DNA of 64,000 nt from Euglena gracilis. Lineage: Eukaryota > Euglenida > Euglenophyceae > Euglenales. Made by a program: the position numbers and the translations under genes. The stretch lies in assembly GCA_039621445.1 (NCBI GenBank), contig CP154956.1, positions 23,796,743-23,860,742 of the forward strand, written 5' to 3'. Positions 53,976 to 63,707 of the stretch are shown here, piece by piece. Every line of letters starts with the position of its first letter. Positions within the stretch are counted from its first letter, which is position 1. The notes under the pieces were generated by a model. The model was not told where the DNA came from, ran no database searches, and saw nothing but the letters and a program-made list of their open reading frames with translations.

Positions 53976-54563
53976 ATGCACCGGAAATTCTTCCGTTGTT
54001 CGGGTGAACGCGAACAGGCTCTCAACGAGATGATTGAGAAGCTCATCCAGCGGAAGTGGATTATCCCTTCCAAGAGCGAGTGGACATCACAAGCTTTTGT
54101 GGTGCCCAAACCCGCTGACCACTCTGGTCAGAAGAAGTGGAGACTAGTGTTGGATTACCGCTACCTGAACTCCCCAACGAAGGATGACCCCTTCCCGTTA
54201 CCGCTGATCGAGGATTTGATCAACAAACAATCGGATAACCGGTTGTGGTCAATCTTTGATCTGGAAGACGGTCTCCATCAGATGCATTTGCATCCTGATT
54301 CGCACCCGCACACGGCATTCGTGACATCCAAGGGTGTGTACCAATTGACGGTACTCCCCATGGGTGTTAAGAATGGCCCAGCCATGTTTCAACGCATGAT
54401 CCACTCGGTTTTGCGCGATTTACCGTTTGCTCTGGTGTGCATCGATGATGTACTGGTGGGAACCCAACCGCCATCCGCGAAATCGGGCGAGATATCCTCG
54501 ACCCGCATTATCACGATGTGCGCGCGGTATTATCCGCGTTCCAAAAGCATGTGCTTTTTGTGA
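53976..54563 (+). CDS. pol: Reverse transcriptase of element C
   Basis: Met at 53976 (Met-His-Arg-Lys-Phe-Phe) follows Ala-Lys-Pro-like sequence typical of the Ty3 polymerase start, but one base is lost just upstream relative to B. Motifs are Phe-Val-Val-Pro-Lys-Pro, Val-Leu-Asp-Tyr-Arg-Tyr-Leu-Asn, Phe-Asp-Leu-Glu-Asp-Gly-Leu-His-Gln-Met (first catalytic Asp), Leu-Pro-Met-Gly-Val-Lys-Asn-Gly-Pro, and Cys-Ile-Asp-Asp. The last is normally Tyr/Phe-x-Asp-Asp; B has Tyr, so Cys is a mutation here. A small deletion near 54490 shifts the frame, ending at TGA 54561. Confidence 0.9.
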   Translation: MHRKFFRCSGEREQALNEMIEKLIQRKWIIPSKSEWTSQAFVVPKPADHSGQKKWRLVLDYRYLNSPTKDDPFPLPLIEDLINKQSDNRLWSIFDLEDGLHQMHLHPDSHPHTAFVTSKGVYQLTVLPMGVKNGPAMFQRMIHSVLRDLPFALVCIDDVLVGTQPPSAKSGEISSTRIITMCARYYPRSKSMCFL

Positions 54564-55852
54564 AGGGTTCTAAAATGCACCTGTTTCGCAAAATTATTAA
54601 GTTTTGCGGGCATATCCTGAGCAACGGGCAGCGTAAAGCCGCACCCAGCAAGATGGAGGCCATTAAGAAATGGACTCCTGAGGTCATTAAGACCTTAACG
54701 CATTTAAAGGGATTTTTGGGATTAGCCCAATATTACGCGATTTACATGAAAGTTTTCGCGAAAATCGCGGTACCCCTAACCCGACAACTCAAAAATCGGA
54801 CACCCGATAACGCAAAAGTCATTTGGGATGACCAAATGCGCGAGGCCTTGAATAAAATCAAGGACTTGCTCCTCGAGAACGTGGTTCTCGATATCGCGGA
54901 TCCATACAAACCGTATGTCCTGGAAGTCGACAGCAGCGATTACGCTGTTGGCGGGGTTCTTAGCAAGCATAATGCGGCGAATGAGCTCCGACCTGTGGCT
55001 TTCTTCAGCAGGAAGCTACAGGGCGACAACGGGAAAGGACAGGTTAAATGGAGCATTCGTAAAAAGGAGACATATGCCATTGTGCTTATTCTCCAGAAAG
55101 TCCGCAGCTGGATAGCCAGCAGCTTGGTCCAGATACTCGTGTTGACGGATCATGAGAGACTTCAACACTGGTATACCGAGGACCTAAACAAGGCCATGTC
55201 ATCAGTGGGCAGAAGATGCCGATGGCATGAGTTCTTGAGCCAGTTTAACCTGGTGGTTATCTATACCCCAGGTCATAGGCAAATAGTTGCGCATCCTCTC
55301 AGCCGAGCCCCCTGGTATTATCCTGGGAACCCGGATGAGGGTGATGCGACTTTCCATGGCAGCCATGAGGCTGATCAGTTCGCACGTCGATCCGACGCTG
55401 CGGACAACATGCTCGATTCACTACCCGTTTTCCGGGTGTATCGCAGCATCGCCATTTCACCATTGCGTGGAAGGCGCCGGCGTGGACGCACTGCCGGACC
55501 CCGTCGCAGTACGCGTACGGAAACTCCTACCCCCCTATTTTTCCGCGAATGGGATTATTCGCGTGACCCTATATATAGCACCATTGTGAGTAGACTTCGT
55601 AATGGTGAATCCATAGAGAAATACTCTCTATCACCATGGCGGCTTATTTTCCGGAATGATTCTGGTTATAAATATTGTATACCCCAAGACCTGGTTGATG
55701 ATGTGATTTTGAGCTATCACAACCATGGTCACCCTGGGGCCCCCAAACTTCTTTCACTAGTGGGTCGCAGATATTGCACAACCCTGAGTGAAAAGAATTA
55801 TATTCGCGCTGTTTTCAAATTTCGCAACGGTGCCAAATTTGCCAGGCTGTGA
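54518..55852 (+). CDS. pol: Reverse transcriptase thumb, RNase H and integrase zinc domain, element C
   Basis: Homology to B begins at Ala-Val-Leu-Ser-Ala-Phe-Gln-Lys-His. The Phe-Leu-Gly-Leu-Ala-Gln-Tyr-Tyr connection is followed by RNase H (Val-Asp-Ser-Ser-Asp-Tyr-Ala-Val, Phe-Phe-Ser-Arg-Lys, Lys-Glu-Thr-Tyr-Ala, Thr-Asp-His-Glu). A linker follows, then the integrase N-terminus (His-Asn-His-Gly-His-Pro-Gly). The Cys-x2-Cys half of the zinc site is in another frame near 55832-55846 (Arg-Cys-Gln-Ile-Cys). The stop at 55850 overlaps the start of the next frame. Confidence 0.88.
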   Translation: MRAVLSAFQKHVLFVKGSKMHLFRKIIKFCGHILSNGQRKAAPSKMEAIKKWTPEVIKTLTHLKGFLGLAQYYAIYMKVFAKIAVPLTRQLKNRTPDNAKVIWDDQMREALNKIKDLLLENVVLDIADPYKPYVLEVDSSDYAVGGVLSKHNAANELRPVAFFSRKLQGDNGKGQVKWSIRKKETYAIVLILQKVRSWIASSLVQILVLTDHERLQHWYTEDLNKAMSSVGRRCRWHEFLSQFNLVVIYTPGHRQIVAHPLSRAPWYYPGNPDEGDATFHGSHEADQFARRSDAADNMLDSLPVFRVYRSIAISPLRGRRRRGRTAGPRRSTRTETPTPLFFREWDYSRDPIYSTIVSRLRNGESIEKYSLSPWRLIFRNDSGYKYCIPQDLVDDVILSYHNHGHPGAPKLLSLVGRRYCTTLSEKNYIRAVFKFRNGAKFARL

Positions 55853-56988
55853 AACCGCGCAGAGGTACCCCCCCTGGTACGATGGACTTTTTTCCCGTAC
55901 CACCTGACATTTTTACGTCCCTCTGCATGGATTTTCTCGAACTTGAACCTTGTAAAGGATCAGATGACAAAATTTACGATTACGTTTTTGTTGTCGTCTG
56001 TCGGCTGAGTGGGTACATAGTAGCCATTCCATGCCGGAAAGCAGGGTTGACAGCCCAGATTTTGGCATCCATATTCCTGGAGAAATGTATCTGCTTAATG
56101 GGTTTACCGAACGAAAGTGATCAAGATCACTTGATCTCTTTGCAGTTTTTCACAACTTTGTGCGGTTTACTCGGCATTGAGCAGCATTTTTCCATTAAAA
56201 ATCGCCCGAAAGGCAATGGTAGAGCCGAGGCGGCCGTGAAATCCGTTGTCAATATGCTTCGCCTTTCACTGGCTGACTCGGGTAAGAATTGGTTATCCGT
56301 TCTTCATTGGTGTTTATTTTGCATCAATACCTTGCCAGCGTTGGTATTACCACACTCACCGTACAAAATTGTTTTCGGACGCGACCCTCCGGCCATAGGG
56401 GATATCCCCTCGGAGAGACCCGCCGGAAGTAGCGTCAGCTGTGAAACGTGGTTTGCAGAAGTGGAATCACTCCGCTCTGCAGTCCAATCACGTATCACAG
56501 AAATTCATTCCAAATCGTTTTTACAGAACTTCAACACACCTGTGTATAGTCCAGGTGACGGCGTGTGGGTACGGAATAACCGCACCCGCATGCAATCTTC
56601 CAAGCTAGATCCTCTTTGGCTCGGCCCATGCGAAATATTGGAGAGGTTAGGTAGTAGCGGGCGATATAAAGTTGCCTTACCCAACGGGATTGAGGACGTC
56701 CATATGGACGACTTCAAACCGTACCTAAGCCCCCCAGACGGAAAAACTATCCCCTGCCTATATTTCAAGCCCCGTTCCAGATTACCTGAAACGGACGACT
56801 TTGTGGTCGATAAGATAATAGACCACAAGGTCGACAGGGGTGTGCACTACTGGAAAGTTCGCTGGAAAGGGTATGGGCCAGAGGAGGACACTTGTGAGCC
56901 AGCATCCAGTTTTGTTGGATATATCCAGCAGGATTGGAAGCTGTGGAACAAGCGCAATAACATAGACATAAACATAAACACTTTCTGA
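55849..56988 (+). CDS. int: Integrase core with GPY/F-type module and chromodomain, element C
   Basis: An uninterrupted 379-codon frame. Catalytic residues are the Asp of Cys-Met-Asp-Phe-Leu-Glu, the Asp of Ser-Asp-Gln-Asp-His and the Glu of Gly-Arg-Ala-Glu-Ala-Ala. Two residues before the second Asp (Ile-Val in B) are deleted. The GPY/F-type module reads Leu-Trp-Leu-Gly-Pro-Cys-Glu-Ile-Leu. The chromodomain reads Val-Asp-Lys-Ile-Ile-Asp-His and Trp-Lys-Val-Arg-Trp-Lys-Gly-Tyr-Gly-Pro-Glu-Glu-Asp-Thr. It ends shortly after Ile-Gln-Gln-Asp-Trp-Lys-Leu-Trp at TGA 56986, about 200 bases before ORF3. This is the best-preserved gene of the element. Confidence 0.92.
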   Translation: MKPRRGTPPGTMDFFPVPPDIFTSLCMDFLELEPCKGSDDKIYDYVFVVVCRLSGYIVAIPCRKAGLTAQILASIFLEKCICLMGLPNESDQDHLISLQFFTTLCGLLGIEQHFSIKNRPKGNGRAEAAVKSVVNMLRLSLADSGKNWLSVLHWCLFCINTLPALVLPHSPYKIVFGRDPPAIGDIPSERPAGSSVSCETWFAEVESLRSAVQSRITEIHSKSFLQNFNTPVYSPGDGVWVRNNRTRMQSSKLDPLWLGPCEILERLGSSGRYKVALPNGIEDVHMDDFKPYLSPPDGKTIPCLYFKPRSRLPETDDFVVDKIIDHKVDRGVHYWKVRWKGYGPEEDTCEPASSFVGYIQQDWKLWNKRNNIDININTF

Positions 56989-57184
56989 AACGATTTCGTT
57001 TTGGAGAATTCGTGTGTTTTATGTGAATGTTTCGCGTTTATACCCCCCCCTGCACTTCCTTATTTCTCTATCTTTCTCACAGAGTTTTTGATTAAGATAG
57101 AAGCCTTGCTTTTTCAGTGCACCAGCACTCAAAGCGACAGACAACAAGGTTACCCTTCGTGGTCGTCGTCGTTCGGGTAGCATT

Positions 57185-59285
57185 ATGCTGCCTGGGCGCG
57201 GACCTGGACCAGGTCCACCATGGCCGCAGCCTTCTGGCGCGCCATACCCCCAGTTCCCTCAGTATGCTGAGGCCCCGATTCCGGGTGCCCCACATGCTGA
57301 GAGGGTTTCAGCCCCGGTATTCGCCGCGGCTACCAGCAGCCGGTCCGCATATGCGGTACCAGATCCATCTGCCGTCCAGCAGCCGGCACCTCAGCCACCA
57401 GCGCAGCGCAGATCGCGCCTGCCCCCGTATGCGGGAGAGATGATCTTCCGCACTACGGAGACGTTGGAGCGGGCGATGCGTATGTGCGCACACCCCCCAA
57501 CGGAGCCCTTTATGCAAACTCTTTGGGATGCATACTGTGCTCCGTTGTTGGTGGTAGCCAACACTCCTGTGGCTCAGTGGTGTCCCTGCGGTCAAGCCCT
57601 GATGACGGGGAGACGGTACTTCTCGTCCGCAGCCGATTCCGGCTTCGAACCCGGCGAGACAATGATGGACTTGGGCGTGTATGTGCCGCCCGTGCTGCAA
57701 ACGCAGACGCCGGTGGGATCCCACACCGTGCATATGCGTGAGCACACGCCCCCACCGGTAGGTGAGGCTGTGCATGTCCCACCTGGGATGACGAGAATTT
57801 TTGCTCGCCCGCCCTCGCCGCAGCGAATGCCGCCGCGCGAGCCGCCAGCGGAGCAATTTGTCTCGCCGTACGCGTCGCACGCGGATTACCCGCGCGGCGC
57901 ACGCGTGCTCCCAGCCGGACAGTCGGACGTGCCCCCTGAGGCATACGTCCAACACATGTTCATGCACTGGATGCCACAGGCATCACCGGTCGCCCCTGCC
58001 CCTGGCGTTGAGCCACGGCAGCAGGCGGAGCCCATAGTGGTGGAGGATGAACCTCCCCACCGTGAGGCAGCCCGACCGCCCAGTGCAGCTCCTGTCCAGA
58101 CTGGGGATATTCCCCGTCGGCAGGAGACTCTCTACTATCACATGGCACCTCCGGGACACCGAGCAGGAGGAGCTTGCTCGGCACTTCCTGCAGGAGCCAG
58201 TATTCGCGTCTGAAGAGCACCGGACGAGGTATTACTCCTCCTGGCTGCCCTTCAGGGCCGTGGATACACCCCCTACCATCCGTACCAGCCGCAGCTGCGG
58301 GTGGCAACCCCGGTATTACCCGGTGAGCCCCCGGCAGGTGTGGCAGTATTACCTGCCACCCTGAAGCGCGACAGGACTACGGAGAACCTTACCCCACAAC
58401 CCAGGCTACCCAGCCCACGGGACGCGGAAGGCAGTGTGGCGATGCAAGTGGAAGCCAGCCAGGATACCCCGGCTGGACGACCACCGGCAGAGGCACAGGT
58501 GGCGATGAGCCGTCCCGTTGCCGTAATGCCACCGCCGATCCCTCCGGTATGGAAGGAGCGGCGACCCCCTGCGTCAAAGCCAAACCCACGCCAGGCTCCT
58601 AGCAAGCGCCCAGCCACGCCATCACCGCGACGTGCAGCGGAGCGGCCAGGTCCCTCCCCAGAGATGGAATGGGAAGGAACCGAACCGACTCCTGCGGCAC
58701 CGAGCGCCCGGCCCTCTGGTATTCGCCAGACGGGAAAGGACACAGGCAAGGCCGAGGGCAAAGGCAAGGGAGAAGGCAAAGGAATGGCCGGCAAAGGGAA
58801 GGGTGAGGGTAAAGGTAAGGGAACAGCACGTGAGGAGGAAGAAAAACCAGCAGAAGTCCTCTCGGACTTTGAGCATATGCTCAGGTTCAAGGAGGAGCTG
58901 GAGGACGAAGGCTGGCGAATGCAGCATGATTACCATGTTGCAGGAAACCGCCCCGTCACGCCTCCACAAGCAGTCATCGATGTGGTATTACGCCACACCG
59001 AGAACAGAGTCAGACTATTCCATTACGGAATAGATCTGTACGCCTTCGAAGGCGAAGGTGGCAGACCCTTGCTGGATGCCCAGCCGGGTTTCTGGGAGCT
59101 CTGGTTTTGGCTGGGATACCCCTGCCAGAACTGGGGCCTCTTCAGCGACTCCACTGGTCGCAGTTATCTGCACCAGTTGGGTTTTCGGGACCAGCGTGTG
59201 TTGGCCCGAAGGCTGAAGGCACTCTTCGACTGTATTCATACAGTCGGACCCCTCGGCGTGCAGTGGGAATTCTACCCACTACGGT
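57185..59285 (+). pseudogene. ORF3 of element C, N-terminal and first central part
   Basis: It starts Met-Leu-Pro-Gly at 57185, as in B. The shared block Arg-Leu-Pro-Pro-Tyr-Ala-Gly-Glu-Met-Ile lies at about residue 80, then Val-Ala-Asn-Thr-Pro and Ala-Leu-Met-Thr-Gly. The reading changes frame near 58150 and back near 58290. From 58301 it has Asn-Leu-Thr-Pro-Gln-Pro (also in B), a Lys-Gly/Glu-Gly run (58740-58830), and the central domain with Phe-Trp-Glu-Leu-Trp-Phe-Trp-Leu-Gly-Tyr-Pro-Cys-Gln-Asn. A frame change near 59285 follows. The order of conserved blocks is exactly that of B. Family unknown. Confidence 0.6.
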
Positions 59286-60359
59286 ATGGAACGCCTGATC
59301 GAGGTGTTGTGGTGCAACAACCTCCAGGTGTGGCTGGTGAGCCATCACGGCTCCACCTTCCGCGTTAAGCGTGTTTCCCTGGCTTACCCGCAGAGGTATG
59401 ACCTCTGCTGTAAGTACTGCCGGCAGGAATTTCCTGTCGACTTCTGGGGATTCGGCGTGCGCGGAAGTCCTCCCCAGCCTCGGGATAACCCGGGCCTGGA
59501 GATGGGACGCCGCATGCTTGTGCATGTGTGCCGCGACGCCCCGGATGCCCAGGTCAAAAGTCGCCACGTCCACAAGCAGCGTATTTTTATGCTGCAGCAG
59601 TTCTGGTGGCGAGCCTGGACCACCTATGTCATGGAGGTGTATATACATCTCCGTGACCCCCAGGACGTTAGGCCTGGTATGGAAAGCCTGCCACCGGATT
59701 ACGGTGACGCCATCGAGGGTCCTCGTCGTCGGATTCTCGGCCACCTGCGCCCCAACTGGCACCTGGCTGATATCAGCCTGGAAGAACATTTGCGGCGACA
59801 GTTTGGCGGTACCCTCGACCGGGAGGTATTCCTCCCGCTGATGTGTCACCCGAAGGCCATCCTCGACCAACGTATGCCGATTCTGGCATGCGTTCTGGAG
59901 TTCGAGGAGGGCTTTTTCGAGGTCTGGGAGGACACGCGTTACCGCGGCTTCCTGGGCCCGAACAGGCCTGCCAACGCCTGGGTGCAGCCATCATGGTCGT
60001 CACCCTGGCCCAACAGCAGTACGCTGGCCTTTTACAGGCTGGCGGATGCCCAGGTATGCCGATGGCACCCCGACGATCCTCGTTCCCCCGAGGATCTGCG
60101 CGCCTTCATCGCCCCAGAGGATGAACCTCTGGCGCGAAGGAGACGTGAGGCGTCAGTCGCTTCCACCATCGCGATTCCGCGGCGGGAGGAACGCGACCGC
60201 AGCCCCTCCGTCACCATTCTGGAGGCAGCGCCGCCGTCTCCGACAGGAACGGCTGTATCATTCGTCTCTGCCCCGCGAGCGGCAGGGGAACGATCAGTTT
60301 CCGGCCCCCGCGACGGCTCCCGCCTGTCCACAGGTAGGTGGAGACCAGGAACTTCCTGA
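59286..60359 (+). CDS. ORF3 of element C, second central part
   Basis: This frame carries Leu-Ala-Tyr-Pro-Gln-Arg-Tyr, Cys-Lys-Tyr-Cys followed by Val-Asp-Phe-Trp-Gly-Phe-Gly, and Gln-Arg-Ile-Phe-Met-Leu-Gln-Gln-Phe-Trp-Trp-Arg-Ala-Trp, all conserved in B. Later, Phe-Tyr-Arg-Leu-Ala-Asp-Ala-Gln and an acidic Arg-rich linker match B at 14570-14760. The last ~20 codons leave the homologous frame near 60290. A nucleic-acid or protein-binding role is possible; no enzyme motif is seen. Confidence 0.55.
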   Translation: MERLIEVLWCNNLQVWLVSHHGSTFRVKRVSLAYPQRYDLCCKYCRQEFPVDFWGFGVRGSPPQPRDNPGLEMGRRMLVHVCRDAPDAQVKSRHVHKQRIFMLQQFWWRAWTTYVMEVYIHLRDPQDVRPGMESLPPDYGDAIEGPRRRILGHLRPNWHLADISLEEHLRRQFGGTLDREVFLPLMCHPKAILDQRMPILACVLEFEEGFFEVWEDTRYRGFLGPNRPANAWVQPSWSSPWPNSSTLAFYRLADAQVCRWHPDDPRSPEDLRAFIAPEDEPLARRRREASVASTIAIPRREERDRSPSVTILEAAPPSPTGTAVSFVSAPRAAGERSVSGPRDGSRLSTGRWRPGTS

Positions 60360-62448
60360 GGAGGAAGGTGAGAACGTGGAGGATATCCTCTACGCTGCTC
60401 TGCATGCTCCGGCACAGCCTAGGCCAGACGGAGCACCCGCAGGGGATATACCTGTGGCTGCTACGCCTGTGCCAACGGCTGATCCTCCAGCCGAGGTGAC
60501 TGGTATGGTCGTCGAGGATATCCTCGAAGAACCTGCCAGTCCCACAGCACACATCTCGTTAGGAGGCCGTGTGCTCGGCGCCGTAGTCACTGGCATTACT
60601 GCCGTGGCTGCTGCACTAACGCCACGAGGTGGAGGCGTAGCATCAAGCTCCGCCGCTGAGGTCGTGGAGACACGAGATGTCGGTGTCCCCACACCCCCAT
60701 CTCCGGCAGCAGTGCAACCACCATCAGGGGATGAACCCCAGCCAGAGCCATCTGTCGCACCGGCTACACCGGAGGATCAACCTCCCGTAGCACCTGCGCC
60801 AGCGGTTGTGGAGGATCAACCCCCTAGACCGGATGTCGAAATGGAAGTGGAGGAGATACCCCCACGACCACCGACACCGCGCAGGGTCCCTGCCGTCCCG
60901 AGGACAATGGCAGAGTTTCTGGGAGCGCCAGCGCCTGTGGAAGCACCGATTCCGGTGACGACCACAGTGCCACGCCTCGTCGGACAGGATGAACCTGTTC
61001 GGCGACGGCCGGCTGAACAACCCCAGGAACGAGTGCCAACCCCTCGGAGCGTCATGTGCGACCCAGCGGTCAGTATGCCCGCTTCGCCCAGACGGCAAAC
61101 GTCTACCCCGGCACCATCGGCTCCTGATATCAGGAGTAAGCCGCAGGCGTCGCCTCCTGATTCCGGGAGTGCGAAGCCGAAAGGAGGCAAACCGGGTGCT
61201 GCACCCTGTAAGCCCCCTGCCAAAGGCGGTGATGGGAAACCACCACCGAAAGGTGGCGCTGGAGGTCAGACTGGCGGACAGCCGAAAGGCCCTACGACAA
61301 TGCACGACTATTCGGCCGTTGCATCGTCCGGGTACGGCCAGAGCAAACCGAAAGGTAAGGCTCGTGGTCGACAGGCCCAATCTTCTACCGGATCGACGGA
61401 TGAGGAGCAGGATGAACCTGCTTCTCCTCCCGTGTCTGCGGATGCCCAGCTCTGGACTCAGGATATCCTGACCAGACTAGGCACCGTGGAAGAGAGGACG
61501 AAGAAACTGGCTGCTATTAGGCACCAAAAAGGGTCACTGAATCAATGGATTCAGCCCCTCTTCGTCTGAGGAGAACCTTTCCATTATGTCCCGGAACATA
61601 CCTGGACATTCCGGAACAGGCGCTCACCCAGAGTACTGGCACAGTACTTTGGTGACGACTGCGTGTTGGATTTCCAGCACGGCACGTCCTTTGCCTGGAC
61701 GTGCACCGTGTGCCACCATGTGCGGCACAACCAACCGCTTGTGCATGTGTGCAAGCGGCAGGTGCAATCCTCGTGGTTCCATCACAGGGCATACGTGCCG
61801 AACTGTGTGGCGCTCGTATGTGGCGAGTGCCTGAACGCCTGGAAGCACAGCTTGAACTACTCCTACAGTGAGAATGCTCACGACAGGGATATCCCTGCCT
61901 TGTGCATCAACTGTATAGGAGCCAAGTTCGTGCAGACTGCTGATGGAGCAGTCACCACCATTGTCCCCCAGCACTGGGAGACACTGGAGAAGTGGAAGAA
62001 GGAGTACAAGCAGGTGGAAGGCCGCCTGAAGCGCTCCGACTTCCGAAAGGTAGAAAGCTACCGTCACACGGGAATGGCCCGTGAGTTCCAGATCGACGCT
62101 GGGGCAATGCGCCTCGCCGTCGAGGAACACGCCAAGGTAAGAATGCCTTACCTCTGGACTGATGGCGACTGGGAGACACAGGTTTACCCCCTGTTCTCCA
62201 AGCGTCAGCATGGCGGATACGCCTTGCCACTGTGGCCTCCTGAAGAACACGATTTGGTGGACTTCAGAGGTTGGTTGGCGGCTGTATTACGGCCCCATAC
62301 CGCAAGAGCTCGGACAGCGAGGTGGATGTATGACATCAACTTCAAGCAGACCCCGGGGATGCCCCCGCAGGTGCCTGCAAATCACCCCCGGATGAATTAC
62401 ATCATCTGGCCGGTGATGCTGCCCAGAATTTTCTGGGAGCAGCTCTAA
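60290..62448 (+). pseudogene. ORF3 of element C, linker and C-terminal Cys/His-rich domain
   Basis: One frame runs from about 60290 to TAA 62446, with a TGA at 61567 where B has Gln. The linker is Pro/Glu/Thr-rich with Asp-Glu-Pro repeats, then Gly/Lys-rich. The C-terminal domain has Cys-Thr-Val-Cys-His-His, Val-His-Val-Cys, Pro-Asn-Cys-x5-Cys-x2-Cys and Cys-Ile-Asn-Cys, matching B position by position. Tyr-Arg-His-Thr-Gly-Met-Ala-Arg and Asn-His-Pro-Arg-Met-Asn are also kept. The TAA replaces a Gln codon of B, and the same frame continues to TGA at 62902, past the B end motif Leu-Val-Glu-Asp-Pro-Leu. Confidence 0.6.
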
Positions 62449-62904
62449 CGGTATCTTCAGCATCATGCTGAACGTACCAGGGAGAAGCTGCCGGATAATT
62501 GGATCAAGGACTGGGAGACCCCTACCTTTGATGTCAACGATCCGGAGCTCAACACCATTCGGAGTGAATCAGCTCCTACGCGTTCCCCACGCCAACTGGA
62601 GTTGGTTGAGGACCCATTAGGGGACCCCCAACACGACTCTGTGAGCGCCAATGCGGCGTCTTTCAGCACCCTCGTCAGGTATTCGTCTGGCACCCTGTTT
62701 GGGTATTCGCCCGAACAACCCCTTCCAAGACCCTTTGCGGTATTCGCCGCTAGTAAGTTCCCACCGGCATGCTGCCATGTGCAGGATTCCGTGCACATGC
62801 ATGCACACCCCTCTCCCCTCTCCCCTCTCGCGGGCGTGCGACACGTCGCGCACAGGGCCGACGGCCTCTTTTCCTTTCCCTTTCCTTTCTTTTCGGCCGT
62901 TTGA

Positions 62905-63380
62905 GGCCTTAAGGCTGCCAGACAGCACAACTTTTCTGGCCTAAGCCAACCCCCCACTCCTTCTCTACTTTCCCCCCGGGGCAAATGCTGTTTTGGGTTT
63001 GACTGGTCAGAGGCCCCCTCCTTCCACACCCTCCCCATGGGTTTTCCTGGAATGCCCATGGACCCAACCCCAAGTGCCTTGGGCACACCCAAACTGGGTG
63101 GATGGGTTTGCTTGGCAAGGAAACCTGCCAGCCCCATTTTCTCCAATGGGCTATAATATACTATATACCCATAAGCCACCGCAAAATAGGTGAAACCATT
63201 TTGCCCTTTTTGGGCTTTTTGGGTCCCCTCCTTTCCGCCCCCCCCCCCTTTGAGTGGACCCCTGTGCGACGGAATGGGCCCCTGTGGATGCGCCAGGGTG
63301 CACCTCCCACAGACCAGGTCTGTGTCCGAAATCCCTGTGGCCAGAATGCCTGGTCCAAAGGGGAAATCGGGCATAGCCCT
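62905..63380 (+). other. 3' non-coding tail of element C
   Basis: Pyrimidine-rich blocks like those in the tails of B and D. A consensus donor GTAAGT lies upstream at 62753, inside the last ORF3 frame. No gene is seen. Confidence 0.6.
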
Positions 63381-63390
63381 GGGAGGGGGA
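63381..63390 (+). other. Polypurine tract of element C
   Basis: GGGAGGGGGA directly precedes the 3' LTR, identical to the tract of D. Confidence 0.9.
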
Positions 63391-63707
63391 TGTGTACCAG
63401 GCGTATGCTTCTGTCCCCTTCCGTTGAGGAAGTTAGGATGGAAGCAGATCCTATTAGGATTTCCTAATGGGTGCCCCTTCTCTCTCCACAGGTGGTATTC
63501 TTTTATATTCTTATTATTTCCTTTTCTCCGGACCGGACTTGGATATCCAGTCCGTCCTCCCTGCATTGCTCCGTGCTTTGCTTCTTGGGAAGTGGGAAAA
63601 GGGTTTTTTCTGTTACTCTGATTTTTAGTTCCCAAGTAGGTGCGCCAAGGCGAAAGCGAAGGCTTTTTGGGAATTGGGAAAGGGGAATTGGGAATCAGAC
63701 GTACACT
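63391..63707 (+). repeat. 3' LTR of element C
   Basis: 317 bases, about two differences from the 5' LTR (G for A near 63434 and A for C near 63515). It starts TGTGTACC and ends GTACACT. Confidence 0.92.

Larger units (their letters stand above)
47315..63707 (+). mobile_element. Element C: complete 16.4-kb chromodomain Ty3/Gypsy retrotransposon with ORF3
   Basis: It has the same plan as B but a different family: LTRs of 317 bases, and proteins clearly diverged from B. The two LTRs differ at only about two positions, so it inserted recently. Even so, gag, pol and ORF3 carry in-frame stops and frameshifts. No clean 5-bp target duplication is visible (GGG is common to both sides), and the left border has two extra partial LTR starts. 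It sits inside the reverse transcriptase frame of element E. Confidence 0.9.
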
